Source of the DNA: Sandaracinaceae bacterium
GTDB taxonomy: Bacteria; Myxococcota_A; Polyangia; Polyangiales; Sandaracinaceae
Assembly (NCBI GenBank): GCA_019637095.1
Contig: JAHBWG010000031.1
Coordinates: forward strand, 1-64,000
DNA: 64,000 bases
Direction of reading: 5' to 3'
The notes below the pieces were generated by a model, which was not told where the DNA came from, did no database searches, and worked only from the letters and a program-made list of their open reading frames with translations. Every line of letters begins with the position of its first letter. The first letter of the stretch is position 1. The translations under genes were made by a program, and so were the position numbers. Shown here piece by piece: positions 17,071 through 25,347 of this stretch.

Positions 17071-19863
17071 TCAGCGGACGGGCAGGACGCCGACGCGCGC
17101 TCGGTTCACCTCGTCGGCCGGTCCATCCACCACGTCGAGGCGGTTGTCGCCCGCCCAGAACCCGACGTAGATGGTGAGGTTGCCCCGGCCGTAGTTGGCG
17201 GGGACGCGGATCTCCTGGCGGTCGACCACGACGTCCCCCGCCTCCCAGAGGCGCACGGGGTAGCGGCCACCGACGGGCTCGTGGTCGCCGTTGAGCCGCT
17301 GGCCCGACCCGTCCATGTGCACGAACGGCGCGTAGCTGCCGGAGACGGGCGCCACGACCTGGAAGTACCAGGTGATCGTGAACGCCTCGCCGGGGCCGAC
17401 GTAGGTGCCGTGGGGGAGGTCCAGGTCGTAGCCGAGCAGCACGATGCGCCGGTCGAAGTCGATCCGGATCGGGTGCTGGATGTTCGCGGGCGGCTCGTCG
17501 AGCACCGCCTCGGCGAGGTAGTTCTCGTTCTCCCGCCCCTCGACCGGCTGGTTCGTGGCCAAGAGCATGCGGGCGCTCCGCGCGTCGGCGACGAAGAGGT
17601 GCCGGCCGGCGCGCCTCCGGTACTCGCGGTTGATGGCGGCCAGATCGTCGGCGCGGAAGGCCGCCCAGACGCGACGCTCGGAGAGCAACCGGTCGACGAG
17701 GGCGGCCTGGCTGTCGACCTCCTCGAGCGGCTGGCCCTCGCGGACGTAGTACGCCGCCGCCCGGCCGCCGACGCGGAACTCGGCGAGCGGCTCGCCCGCC
17801 GCCGCGAGGGCGTTGTAGGTGTCGTACACCTCGCGCGGGGAGAAGTGGCTGCTCAGCGCGGGCTGGAAGCCGTGGGCCGTGTACCCGCCGACGGCGAGCC
17901 CGGCGAGCACGATCGGGACGACGCGGTACGCGCGCAGCCGGGCGAGGCCGAACAGGGCGAGCCGCGCCGCGGCGATGGCGAGCACGACCGCGACCGGGAC
18001 GAGCGCCGCGGCGCGGACGATCCGCACGGCGAGCGACGAGCCGGTGACGAGCGCGAGCCACTCGCCGGCGACGAGGGCCGCGAGGCCGAGCGCGACGAAG
18101 GTGAGCGGGAGCAGCGCGCCGAGCGTCACGAGCCAGATGCGGAAGCCCGGTCCACGGGCCCACTGCTCCCGCACGCGCTCGACCGGCACCCCGATCCGCA
18201 GGGCCCCCACGACCGCGAGCGCGCGATCGCTGCCCCCCGCGCGCCACCGATCGCGGATCCAGGCGAAGTCCCGGCGCAAGACGGCGTGCTCGCTCGAGGG
18301 GTCGGCCCCGAGCGCGGCGAACGCGGTCAGCGCGAAGAGACCGAGCACGATGGCCCACCGCGAGGCGGGGTTGAACTCGTCGGGGACGGAGAGCCCGTCG
18401 ACCGCGAGCCCGGCGACCGGACCGCCGGGGTACGCGCGGTAGTCCCGCAGCACGAGCCCCACGAGGAGCAGCGTGACGACGCCCGCGCCCCAGCGGCTGC
18501 GCGGCGTGCGCGCGACGTCCTCGAGGAACAGCGCGATCGCGATGGCCGCGCCGACGAGCGGGACGAACGTGGCCGGCCCGAACCGCGCGCTGAAGACGGT
18601 CTGGGCGAGGTAGCCGAGCCCGACCCAGGCGACGACGGCGAGGCGCAGGGCGTTCTCTTCGGGGTGTCGGACACGCGCCCCCGGCGGCCGCGGCGCGCGC
18701 GCGAACATCGCCGCGAGGGCGACGGGCAAGAGCCCGCTCCAGGGCGCGAACCCGTGGAAGAGCCGCTCGATCGCGATCTCCCACGTCGGCGGATCACCGC
18801 CGCGCGGCACGCCCCCCGTCCAGAGGCCGAAGCCCGCGTAGTCCGCGTACACCGCCCACGCGGCGCCGCCGCCCGCGACGAGCCCGAGCAAGAGGATCGT
18901 GGCCGCGGCCGCCGCCCGTGGGCGCTCCGCGAAGGGCGGGACGAGCTCGCCTCGCGCGACGACGGTGATCGCGACCGCGAGCAGCGGCGGCGCGACCCCG
19001 ACGAGCACCCCGGAGGCCATCGTCGCCAGCGTGGCGGCGACCGCGAGGGCGGCGAGCCAGACGAGCTGGGCGCCGACGCGCTGGCGGGTCGGCGCTCGGA
19101 GCGAGGCGGGCGCGAAGACCGCAGAGAGGGCGCAGAGGAACACTGCCGCCGATGCTGCGAAGGCTGGGGCGGCGCCGAGCATCGTGCGCGCGTTGAGCAG
19201 GAGGAGCGGCGAGGTCGCCGCCACGACCGCCGCGACGACGCCCGCCCGGCGGCCGGCGAACCGAGCGGCGACGACGAACGCGAGGACCGCGCTGGCGAGG
19301 CCGGCCAGGGCCATGGGGAGCCGTCCGGCCCACTCCTGCACGCCGAAGACCGCGAAGCCGCGCGCCACGAGCCAGACGCCGAGCGGGGGCTGGGTCAGCT
19401 CGACGGCCTCGCCGGCCTGCACCTGCCGCGCGAGGTCGGCGCTCGCGAGCTCCCACGGATCCCAGATGCCGTAGCGGCCGAGGCCGGCGAGGGTCAGCGC
19501 GCCGACGGCGACCCAGACGATGCCGAGCACGATCCCGGTGACGCGGAGCGACCACGTCGCGCCGAGCTCCGCGAGTCCCTCCGCGTCGGCCTCCGCGCCG
19601 GCGGTCACGCTCGCGGCGGGGCGCCGCGCGAGCGAGGGCTTGGGCGACGGGCTCGCGCCGGCGCGCAGCAGGTGGGCGCCGTAGAGCAGCGCCGCCCCGA
19701 CGAGCGCCACCACGAGCCCGCCGAACGCGGCCCGGCTCTCCGTCGGCGCGAGCAGCCCGAGCGTCGCGCCGACGCCCGCGAGCGCGAGGCCCGCCGCGAA
19801 GAGGGAGGCGCGGAGCTTGGCGGAGCCGCTCACCGCGATCCTCGGGTCGCGCGCGCGACGCAA
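17071..19863 (-). CDS. GT39/ArnT-like membrane glycosyltransferase
   Basis: The 930-residue integral membrane protein has many hydrophobic helices and the first-loop pattern of dolichyl-phosphate-mannose-type (GT-C) transferases: YGIWDPWELASADLARQV near residue 131, then LTQPPLGVWLVARG. The Asp/Glu in the first motif are the usual catalytic/metal residues. Such enzymes move a sugar from a lipid-phosphate carrier to protein or lipid A outside the membrane. The C-terminal part is a large soluble domain of about 350 residues. The start at 19863 could be a few codons further in. Confidence 0.75.
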   Translation of the reverse strand: MRRARDPRIAVSGSAKLRASLFAAGLALAGVGATLGLLAPTESRAAFGGLVVALVGAALLYGAHLLRAGASPSPKPSLARRPAASVTAGAEADAEGLAELGATWSLRVTGIVLGIVWVAVGALTLAGLGRYGIWDPWELASADLARQVQAGEAVELTQPPLGVWLVARGFAVFGVQEWAGRLPMALAGLASAVLAFVVAARFAGRRAGVVAAVVAATSPLLLLNARTMLGAAPAFAASAAVFLCALSAVFAPASLRAPTRQRVGAQLVWLAALAVAATLATMASGVLVGVAPPLLAVAITVVARGELVPPFAERPRAAAAATILLLGLVAGGGAAWAVYADYAGFGLWTGGVPRGGDPPTWEIAIERLFHGFAPWSGLLPVALAAMFARAPRPPGARVRHPEENALRLAVVAWVGLGYLAQTVFSARFGPATFVPLVGAAIAIALFLEDVARTPRSRWGAGVVTLLLVGLVLRDYRAYPGGPVAGLAVDGLSVPDEFNPASRWAIVLGLFALTAFAALGADPSSEHAVLRRDFAWIRDRWRAGGSDRALAVVGALRIGVPVERVREQWARGPGFRIWLVTLGALLPLTFVALGLAALVAGEWLALVTGSSLAVRIVRAAALVPVAVVLAIAAARLALFGLARLRAYRVVPIVLAGLAVGGYTAHGFQPALSSHFSPREVYDTYNALAAAGEPLAEFRVGGRAAAYYVREGQPLEEVDSQAALVDRLLSERRVWAAFRADDLAAINREYRRRAGRHLFVADARSARMLLATNQPVEGRENENYLAEAVLDEPPANIQHPIRIDFDRRIVLLGYDLDLPHGTYVGPGEAFTITWYFQVVAPVSGSYAPFVHMDGSGQRLNGDHEPVGGRYPVRLWEAGDVVVDRQEIRVPANYGRGNLTIYVGFWAGDNRLDVVDGPADEVNRARVGVLPVR

Positions 19864-19968
19864 AGCTGGGTCGGGACCGACATGAGAGGGAAAGCCGCGG
19901 GAGCCTAGAGCACCGAATGAGGGGAAACCACCCCAATCCTCGGGCGGGAACCTATCATCGCCGGGCGC

Positions 19969-21429
19969 TCAGTCGGTCGGCTCGGTCGGCGCCGCGGGCG
20001 GCTCGGGCTCCTCGGCGGCGTCGTCGGGCGCCGGGCCGACCTCGATGGCGTCGAGCTCCGCGCGCAGCGTCCGCGCGATGCGGCGGAAGCGCGCGAGGTG
20101 GTTCGCCGCGAGCATCCGCCCGGGCCCGTTCAGCTCGACCTGCGGGTCGACGAAGCGCCCGTGCCGCGCGAGCCCGAAGTGCAGGTGCGGCCCCGTGCTC
20201 CGCCCCGTCGAGCCGACGTAGCCGATCACCTGGCGCTGGGTGACGGTCTGTCCGCGCTCGAGCCCGGCCGCGAAGCGGCTGAGGTGAGCGTAGTGCGTCT
20301 CGTAGCCGTTCTCGTGCTGTACCGAGACGAGGTTGCCGTTCGCGCCGCGCGCGCCGACGAACGTGACGGTTCCGTCGGCAGCCGCCCAGACGGGCGTGCC
20401 CGTGCCGGCCGCGTAGTCGACGCCGTTGTGCGGCACGACGCGCCGCAGGATCGGGTGGAGGCGCCGCGGGTCGAACGGCGAGCTGATGTGGTCGTAGCGG
20501 AGCGGTGTGCGCAGCCAGCCTCCGTGGAACGCGCGGCCCGTCTCGTCGTGGAAGTCCCCGTGCTGTGGCCGCGCCTCGTACCAATACGCGCGGTGCTCCC
20601 CGAAGCGCTGACCGCGCACCTCGATCGCGTAGACGGTCCCGTAACGCAACAGCTCGCCTGCGACGCGCTCCTCCTCCACGATGATGCGGAAGGTGTCGCC
20701 CGCGCGCGTCTGCGTGTTGAAGTTGATCTGCCGCTCGAAGGTCTCGACGAACACGCCGACCAAGGTGCGCCCGAGGCCCGCGCGCTCGAGCGCGGCGCCG
20801 AGCGACGCGCGGATCGTCCCCCCGCGCGCGATGCGGATCCGATCGATCGGGACCTCCACCCGGCTCCCCTCGAAGTCCCCGTCGGCATTGCGGTGCGCCT
20901 CGTAGACTTGGGTCGAGCTCGCTCGGTACTCGAAGCGTGTCAACGTCCCTTCCACGTCGCGCTCGAAGATCAGCTCGTGGCTCGGGCGGCAGCGGCGGAA
21001 GTCCATCACCTCCGTGAGCGCCGCGATCAGCGCGTCGGCCTCCGCGCCGGTGCAGCCGGCCTCGACGAGCGCGGGGCGGAAGCCGATGGCGCTCCCGAAC
21101 GGGCGCACCGTCCGCGTGCCCGCGCCATCGGCGAGCGGCTCCTCCACCACCTCGGGCGGCGCCGAGGCGGCCGCGGCGTCGAGCAGCGAGAGCGGCGCGG
21201 TCTCCGCCGAAGCGAGCGTGTCGTCCGGCTCCTCGGCGGGCTCCTCCTCGCCGACGAGCTCGGGGACGACGAACACCGCGAGCAGGATCGCGACGAGCGC
21301 CACGCCCACGAGCGAGCCGGCCACGACGCGGCGCACCCGGCTCGCGCGCACCTCGTCGCGCAAGAGCGGGATCCCGACCGAGGGCAGCGGGCGGTGGCGC
21401 ACCCCCCCGTCGTCGGACGGCTCGGACAT
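19969..21429 (-). CDS. M23 family metallopeptidase, membrane-anchored
   Basis: The 486-residue protein has a cytoplasmic N terminus, one transmembrane helix (about residues 36-56), an acidic linker, a middle region similar to the opacity-associated/LysM-like part of DD-endopeptidases, and a C-terminal LytM/M23 domain. Zn ligands are visible in HNGVDYAAGTGTPV and HLHFG; THYAHLS is also typical. It likely cleaves peptidoglycan cross-links in the periplasm. It follows the threonine dehydratase gene by 21 bp. Confidence 0.9.
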   Translation of the reverse strand: MSEPSDDGGVRHRPLPSVGIPLLRDEVRASRVRRVVAGSLVGVALVAILLAVFVVPELVGEEEPAEEPDDTLASAETAPLSLLDAAAASAPPEVVEEPLADGAGTRTVRPFGSAIGFRPALVEAGCTGAEADALIAALTEVMDFRRCRPSHELIFERDVEGTLTRFEYRASSTQVYEAHRNADGDFEGSRVEVPIDRIRIARGGTIRASLGAALERAGLGRTLVGVFVETFERQINFNTQTRAGDTFRIIVEEERVAGELLRYGTVYAIEVRGQRFGEHRAYWYEARPQHGDFHDETGRAFHGGWLRTPLRYDHISSPFDPRRLHPILRRVVPHNGVDYAAGTGTPVWAAADGTVTFVGARGANGNLVSVQHENGYETHYAHLSRFAAGLERGQTVTQRQVIGYVGSTGRSTGPHLHFGLARHGRFVDPQVELNGPGRMLAANHLARFRRIARTLRAELDAIEVGPAPDDAAEEPEPPAAPTEPTD

Positions 21430-21450
21430 GGCGCGGAGACTGACAGCGCC

Positions 21451-22416
21451 TCAGGCGTCGAACAAGCCGATGGCCCAGCGCAGCGTGTCCCGGTCGATGT
21501 TGTGGCCCGAGTGCACGAGGACGACCTTCTTGCGCGCGAGCGAGGTACGCAGCTTGTAGGCGGCCGCGTAGGCGGCGGCGGCGGCGCCCTCCGCGACGTT
21601 GTGCGTCACCTCGAGGGCGGCGCGGACGCCTTCGCGCATCTCGTCCTCGCTCACGAGGACGATCCGATCGAGCTTGTCCTTGACGATTTCGAAGGGGAGC
21701 TCGAAGGCCATGCGCGTCGCCAGGCCGTCGGCGAACGTGTCGGCCTGCTCGAGCTCGACGAGCCGACCCGCCTCGATGCTCTTCGCGAGCGCGCACGCGC
21801 GCTCGGCCTGCACGCCGATGATCTCGATGTCCGGGCGCAGCGTGCGGAGCGCCACCACCGTCCCGCTGATCAGGCTGCCCCCGCCGATCGGGACGATGAT
21901 CGCGTCCGCGTCCGGCAGGTCCTCCGCGACCTCCATCGCGTAGGTGCCCACGCCCGCGATGAGCAGGGGCTCGTTCGCCGGGTGCGCGAACCGGAGCTGC
22001 TCGTTCTCGGCGCGTGCCTCGGCCTCGGCGCGCGCCTCGTCGAAGTCGCGCCCGTGGACGATCACCTCGCCGCCGAGCGCCTCCATGATCGCGTTCTTCT
22101 CGGGGTTGTTGTTCTTCGGGACGTAGATCAGCGCGCGCGAGCCGAACGTCTTGGCGGACCACGCCAGGGAGAGCCCGTGGTTGCCGCGCGTGGCCGTCAC
22201 GACCCCGTGCGATCGCTGCCGGTCCGACAGGTTGGCGAGGAGGTTGACCCCGCCGCGCACCTTGAACGCGCCGATCGGGAGGTGGTTCTCGTGCTTGACG
22301 AACGCGTCGAAGCCGAGCCGCGCGCTCAGGAGGCTGTACCGGTAGAGCGGGGTCCGCGGCAGCGAGCGGTGGACGATCGGCCAGGCCTGGAGGATGTCGC
22401 GAAAAGTGACGGGCAC
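21451..22416 (-). CDS. Threonine/serine dehydratase-like PLP enzyme
   Basis: The 321-residue fold-type II PLP protein has the Schiff-base lysine Lys52 in GAFKVRGG, an Asn-His loop TRGNHG near residue 96 and the phosphate-binding PIGGGS near 175. Length matches catabolic threonine ammonia-lyase without a regulatory ACT domain, which converts threonine to 2-oxobutyrate. The ATRGNHG loop differs from the more common SxGNHAQG, and other ammonia-lyase substrates (for example ectoine-pathway or hydroxyaspartate types) are possible. It is the first gene of a minus-strand group with the M23 peptidase. Confidence 0.82.
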   Translation of the reverse strand: MPVTFRDILQAWPIVHRSLPRTPLYRYSLLSARLGFDAFVKHENHLPIGAFKVRGGVNLLANLSDRQRSHGVVTATRGNHGLSLAWSAKTFGSRALIYVPKNNNPEKNAIMEALGGEVIVHGRDFDEARAEAEARAENEQLRFAHPANEPLLIAGVGTYAMEVAEDLPDADAIIVPIGGGSLISGTVVALRTLRPDIEIIGVQAERACALAKSIEAGRLVELEQADTFADGLATRMAFELPFEIVKDKLDRIVLVSEDEMREGVRAALEVTHNVAEGAAAAAYAAAYKLRTSLARKKVVLVHSGHNIDRDTLRWAIGLFDA

Positions 22417-22441
22417 GGTGCGTCGGGGGGGAGGGCGGAGG

Positions 22442-22470
22442 TTGACACGGCCGCGGCCCGGCGGTAAGCC
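22442..22470 (+). promoter_or_regulatory. Putative promoter of tRNA-Val
   Basis: TTGACA at 22442-22447, 17 bases, and TAAGCC at 22465-22470 lie about 20 bases upstream of the tRNA 5' end, the expected distance for a short precursor. The same -10 sequence appears in the minus-strand promoter proposed at 45417-45446. Confidence 0.6.
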
Positions 22471-22490
22471 CCGGCCTTCGATTTTGCCGA

Positions 22491-22562
<72 letters not shown>

Positions 22563-22583
22563 CTTCGATTCCGCAAACGCTCC

Positions 22584-22612
22584 TTGTAGTCCCGAGTCGA
22601 GCGCTTCATCAT
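22584..22612 (+). promoter_or_regulatory. Possible promoter of infC operon
   Basis: TTGTAG at 22584-22589, 17 bases, CATCAT at 22607-22612, about 50 bases before the infC start. A 6-bp hairpin GAAGGG/CCCTTC (22623-22640) lies between it and the GGAGG ribosome site at 22646-22650. Readthrough from tRNA-Val is an alternative. Confidence 0.35.
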
Positions 22613-22659
22613 GCTCACCCCCGAAGGGCCACGCCCCTTCCAGCCGGAGGTAGATAGCT

Positions 22660-23454
22660 ATCGGTAAGCGTCGATTCGACGTCCGTCGTCACCAGTTCAC
22701 GGGCCCCCGCACCAACGACCGGATCCGCGTCCCCGAGGTACGGGTGATCGGAGCCGACGGCGGCATGCTCGGCATCATGTTGACCACCGACGCCAAGCGC
22801 CTCGCCCGGGAGAAGAACCTCGATCTCGTCGAGGTCAATCCGAAGGCGCAGCCTCCCGTCTGCAAGGTGATGGACTTCGGGAAGTACAAGTACGAGGAGT
22901 CCAAGAAGAAGCGGCAGGCGCGCAAGGCTCAGGTCCAGGTCGAGCTCAAGGAGGTCAAGCTCCGCCCCAAGACGGACGAGCACGACCTCGAGTTCAAGGT
23001 GAAGCACGCGCGCCGGTTCCTCGAAGAGGGGAACAAGGTGAAGATCACCTGCCGCTTCCGCGGCCGGGAGATCACGCACCCGGAGACGGCGCGCCGCCAG
23101 CTCGACCACGTGATGGAGCTCTGCGCCGACATCGGCGTGATGGAGCAGCCCGCGCGGATGGAGGGCCGGACGATGACCTGCATCATCGCGCCCAAGCAGG
23201 AGATCCGCGCGCGCGTCGCGGCTCAGGCCGCGCACGCGGCGAAGCTCGCGATGCGTCGTGACGAGCGCAAGCCGGCCGAGGCCGGCGGCGACGGGCACGA
23301 CGGGGACGAGTACGTCGACGACGATGACGAAGACTTCGACGAGGACTTCGACGACGAGGACGAGGAGGACGAGGACGAGGAGGACGAGGAGGACGAGGAC
23401 GAGGAGGACGAGGACGGGGACGCGGACGACGAGTCCGAGTCCGACGTCGCCTGA
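22660..23454 (+). CDS. infC: Translation initiation factor IF-3 with acidic C-terminal extension
   Basis: IF-3 dissociates ribosomal subunits and checks start-codon and initiator-tRNA pairing. The 264-residue product has the usual two domains (GPRTNDRIRVPEVRVIG at 16-32; RPKTDEHDLEFKVKHA near 106), then a roughly 58-residue, almost purely Asp/Glu tail. The start is ATC at 22660, nine bases after GGAGG (22646-22650); an in-frame stop at 22651 rules out anything further upstream except ATA at 22654, which is too close. Rare start codons are a known basis of IF-3 autoregulation. The acidic tail recalls Myxococcus xanthus Dsg, an IF-3 with a C-terminal extension needed for development. Confidence 0.95.
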   Translation: MGKRRFDVRRHQFTGPRTNDRIRVPEVRVIGADGGMLGIMLTTDAKRLAREKNLDLVEVNPKAQPPVCKVMDFGKYKYEESKKKRQARKAQVQVELKEVKLRPKTDEHDLEFKVKHARRFLEEGNKVKITCRFRGREITHPETARRQLDHVMELCADIGVMEQPARMEGRTMTCIIAPKQEIRARVAAQAAHAAKLAMRRDERKPAEAGGDGHDGDEYVDDDDEDFDEDFDDEDEEDEDEEDEEDEDEEDEDGDADDESESDVA

Positions 23455-23496
23455 CCCGTCGCGAGGGTCGGAGGTGAGCGGGAGCGCCGGCGGCGC

Positions 23497-23526
23497 TTGA
23501 CGCGAGCCGGCGACCCTGCCATATCC
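23497..23526 (+). promoter_or_regulatory. Possible internal promoter before rpmI
   Basis: TTGACG at 23497-23502 and ATATCC at 23521-23526 (18-base spacer) lie in the 147-bp gap between infC and rpmI. This would allow rpmI-rplT expression independent of infC. Weak -10 match; assigned by eye. Confidence 0.4.
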
Positions 23527-23601
23527 CCGCCCCCCCGCGTGAGGCCGCGTACGCGCTGGCTCAACGCGCCGGATGTCCCGGCAACCCAAGGGAGAGCAGC
23601 G

Positions 23602-23802
23602 ATGCCCAAGTTCAAGACCCACAGCGGCGCCAAGAAGCGCATCCGCCTCACCGGCACCGGTCGTGTCCGCCGGGGCAAGGCGGGCAAGTCCCACCGGATG
23701 TTCGGCAAGAGCAAGCGGCGGCTCCGTCGTTTGCGCAAGAACGACATGATCCAGGCGTGCGACCAGCCGAAGATGCTTCGGCTCCTCGCGGTCGGAGGCT
23801 GA
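23602..23802 (+). CDS. rpmI: 50S ribosomal protein L35
   Basis: The 66-residue basic protein begins with the nearly invariant [13 protein letters not shown] and continues with [15 protein letters not shown], identifying L35. The ATG at 23602 follows GGGAGAG at a good distance. It lies between infC and rplT (3 bp downstream), the universal infC-rpmI-rplT order. Confidence 0.96.
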   Translation: MPKFKTHSGAKKRIRLTGTGRVRRGKAGKSHRMFGKSKRRLRRLRKNDMIQACDQPKMLRLLAVGG

Positions 23803-23805
23803 GCC

Positions 23806-24150
23806 GTGCCCAGAGCGAAGCGTGGGTTCAAGGCGCGCCGGCGCCGTAACCGGGTCCTCAAGCACGCGCGCGGCTTCTACGGCGCGCGCAGCCGCATGTT
23901 CGGCGACGCCGTCGAGCAGGTGCGTCGCGCGTGGCGCGAGTCGTTCGCCGGCCGCCGCCGCAAGAAGCGGGACTTCCGGCGGCTCTGGATCGTCCGCATC
24001 AACGCGGCGGCGCGCGATCACGGCTTCAGCTACAGCCGGCTGATGAACGGCCTCAAGCGGGCCGGCATCCAGCTCGACCGGAAGATCCTGGCGGACCTCG
24101 CGGTGCGCGACCCCGGCGGCTTCAAGGCCGTCGTCGACGCGGCGCGCTAG
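23806..24150 (+). CDS. rplT: 50S ribosomal protein L20
   Basis: The 114-residue L20 is an early 23S rRNA-binding assembly protein and, in other bacteria, a translational repressor of its own operon. Marks: [28 protein letters not shown]-like [13 protein letters not shown], and [20 protein letters not shown]. It starts with GTG at 23806, three bases after rpmI, with a ribosome site inside rpmI (GGAGG). Confidence 0.97.
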   Translation: MPRAKRGFKARRRRNRVLKHARGFYGARSRMFGDAVEQVRRAWRESFAGRRRKKRDFRRLWIVRINAAARDHGFSYSRLMNGLKRAGIQLDRKILADLAVRDPGGFKAVVDAAR

Positions 24151-24217
24151 CGAGGCCCAGCCGGCGCACCGGCGCCTCGCGCGAGCCCGCCGCGACTCGG
24201 TCGCCGCGGGCTCGTGC
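24151..24217 (+). terminator. Tandem GC-rich hairpins between rplT and pheS
   Basis: Two stems fill the 90-bp gap. The first pairs CGAGGC (24151-24156) and GCCGG (24160-24164) with CCGGC (24169-24173) and GCCTCG (24174-24179). The second pairs 24179-24190 with 24206-24217, about 12 bp with one G-U. They share one base, so they may compete. No U-run follows, so this may be an attenuator or processing structure rather than a classical terminator. Confidence 0.5.
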
Positions 24218-24240
24218 GTTCCGTACGGCTTGGAGGTTCC

Positions 24241-25317
24241 ATGAGCGACGCGCTCGAACGGTTCGAGAAGGGGCTCCGCGAGGTGAGCGAGGCGTCGGCC
24301 GGTGCGTTCACCGGTCGCTCCACCGAGCAGGCGCTGCGCGACGAGAACGCGAAGCTCGTCGGCCCGAACGGCCAGCTCACGCAGCTGATGAAGCTGATGC
24401 GCGAGCTACCCGCGGACCGCCGCAAGGACCTCGGGCAGCAGGCGAACGCGCTCAAGGCCGAGATCCAGGCTGCGTTCGAGGGGGCGCTCGACCGGCTCGC
24501 GCGCGCCGCGCGCGAGGCCGAGCTCACCGGGCCCGCGCTCGACCCGACGTTGCCGGGCCGCGGCGTGCGGCGCGGACGCTTGCATCCGCTCACGCGCACG
24601 ATCCATCAGCTCGTCGACGTGTTCGTCGCCCTCGGCTTCGACGTCGAGGATGCGCCCGAGGTCGACTACGCGTCGAACTGCTTCGGCAAGCTCGGGTTCC
24701 CGCCGGACCACCCGGCGACCGACATGCAGGACAGCTTCTTCGTCGAGCGCCCGGGGGGCGAGCTCGACACGGTGCTGCGCACGCACACCACGACGGTCCA
24801 GATCCACCAGATGCTGAAGCGCCCGCCGCCGATGGCGGTGATCTGCCCGGGCGCCGTCTATCGCCGCGACGACGACGCGACGCACTCGCCCATGTTCGCG
24901 CAGATCGACGGGTTCGCGGTCGACGAGGGGCTGACCTTCGCCCACCTCAAGGGCGTGCTGACCGCCTTCGTGCGCCGCCTGTTCGGCGACGAGGTGCCGG
25001 TGCGCTTCCGCCCGAGCTACTTCCCGTTCGTCGAGCCGGGAGGCGAGCTCGACATGGGCTGCGTGTTCTGCCGCCCGTGGGAGGCCGACGCCGAGCGCAC
25101 GCGCGCGTGCCGCGTGTGCAAGGGCACCGGCTGGATGGAGATCCTCGGCTGCGGGATGATCCACCCCGTCGTGTTCGAGGCCGTCGGCATCGACCCGACG
25201 CGGTACACCGGCTTCGCCTTCGGCATGGGGATCGATCGGATCTCGATGCTGCGTCACGGCGTGTCCAACATCCGCCTCCTCTACGAGAACGACGCGCGCT
25301 TCCTCGCGCGCCTCTGA
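24241..25317 (+). CDS. pheS: Phenylalanyl-tRNA synthetase alpha subunit
   Basis: PheS carries the catalytic class II core that charges tRNA-Phe. The 358-residue protein has an N-terminal coiled coil (about 1-95), motif 2 region AVYRRDDDATHSPMFAQIDG, and motif 3 FGMGIDRISMLRHGV near the end. Between RPSYFPF and GWMEILGCGM it carries two CXXC pairs (CVFC and CRVC), a possible zinc-binding insert absent from E. coli PheS but seen in some other bacteria. The ATG at 24241 follows GGAGG. pheT follows after 30 bp. Confidence 0.97.
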   Translation: MSDALERFEKGLREVSEASAGAFTGRSTEQALRDENAKLVGPNGQLTQLMKLMRELPADRRKDLGQQANALKAEIQAAFEGALDRLARAAREAELTGPALDPTLPGRGVRRGRLHPLTRTIHQLVDVFVALGFDVEDAPEVDYASNCFGKLGFPPDHPATDMQDSFFVERPGGELDTVLRTHTTTVQIHQMLKRPPPMAVICPGAVYRRDDDATHSPMFAQIDGFAVDEGLTFAHLKGVLTAFVRRLFGDEVPVRFRPSYFPFVEPGGELDMGCVFCRPWEADAERTRACRVCKGTGWMEILGCGMIHPVVFEAVGIDPTRYTGFAFGMGIDRISMLRHGVSNIRLLYENDARFLARL

Positions 25318-25347
25318 CGAAACGGACGAGCAAGGAGCCGCGCCACC

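Noticed and set aside
23277-23454. GAGGAC-type microsatellite as a separate repeat element
   Set aside because: It simply encodes the acidic tail of IF-3 with Glu/Asp codons of limited choice at high GC.
22744-23454. infC starting at GTG 22744
   Set aside because: This would delete about 28 conserved N-terminal residues; the ATC start with GGAGG fits the family far better.
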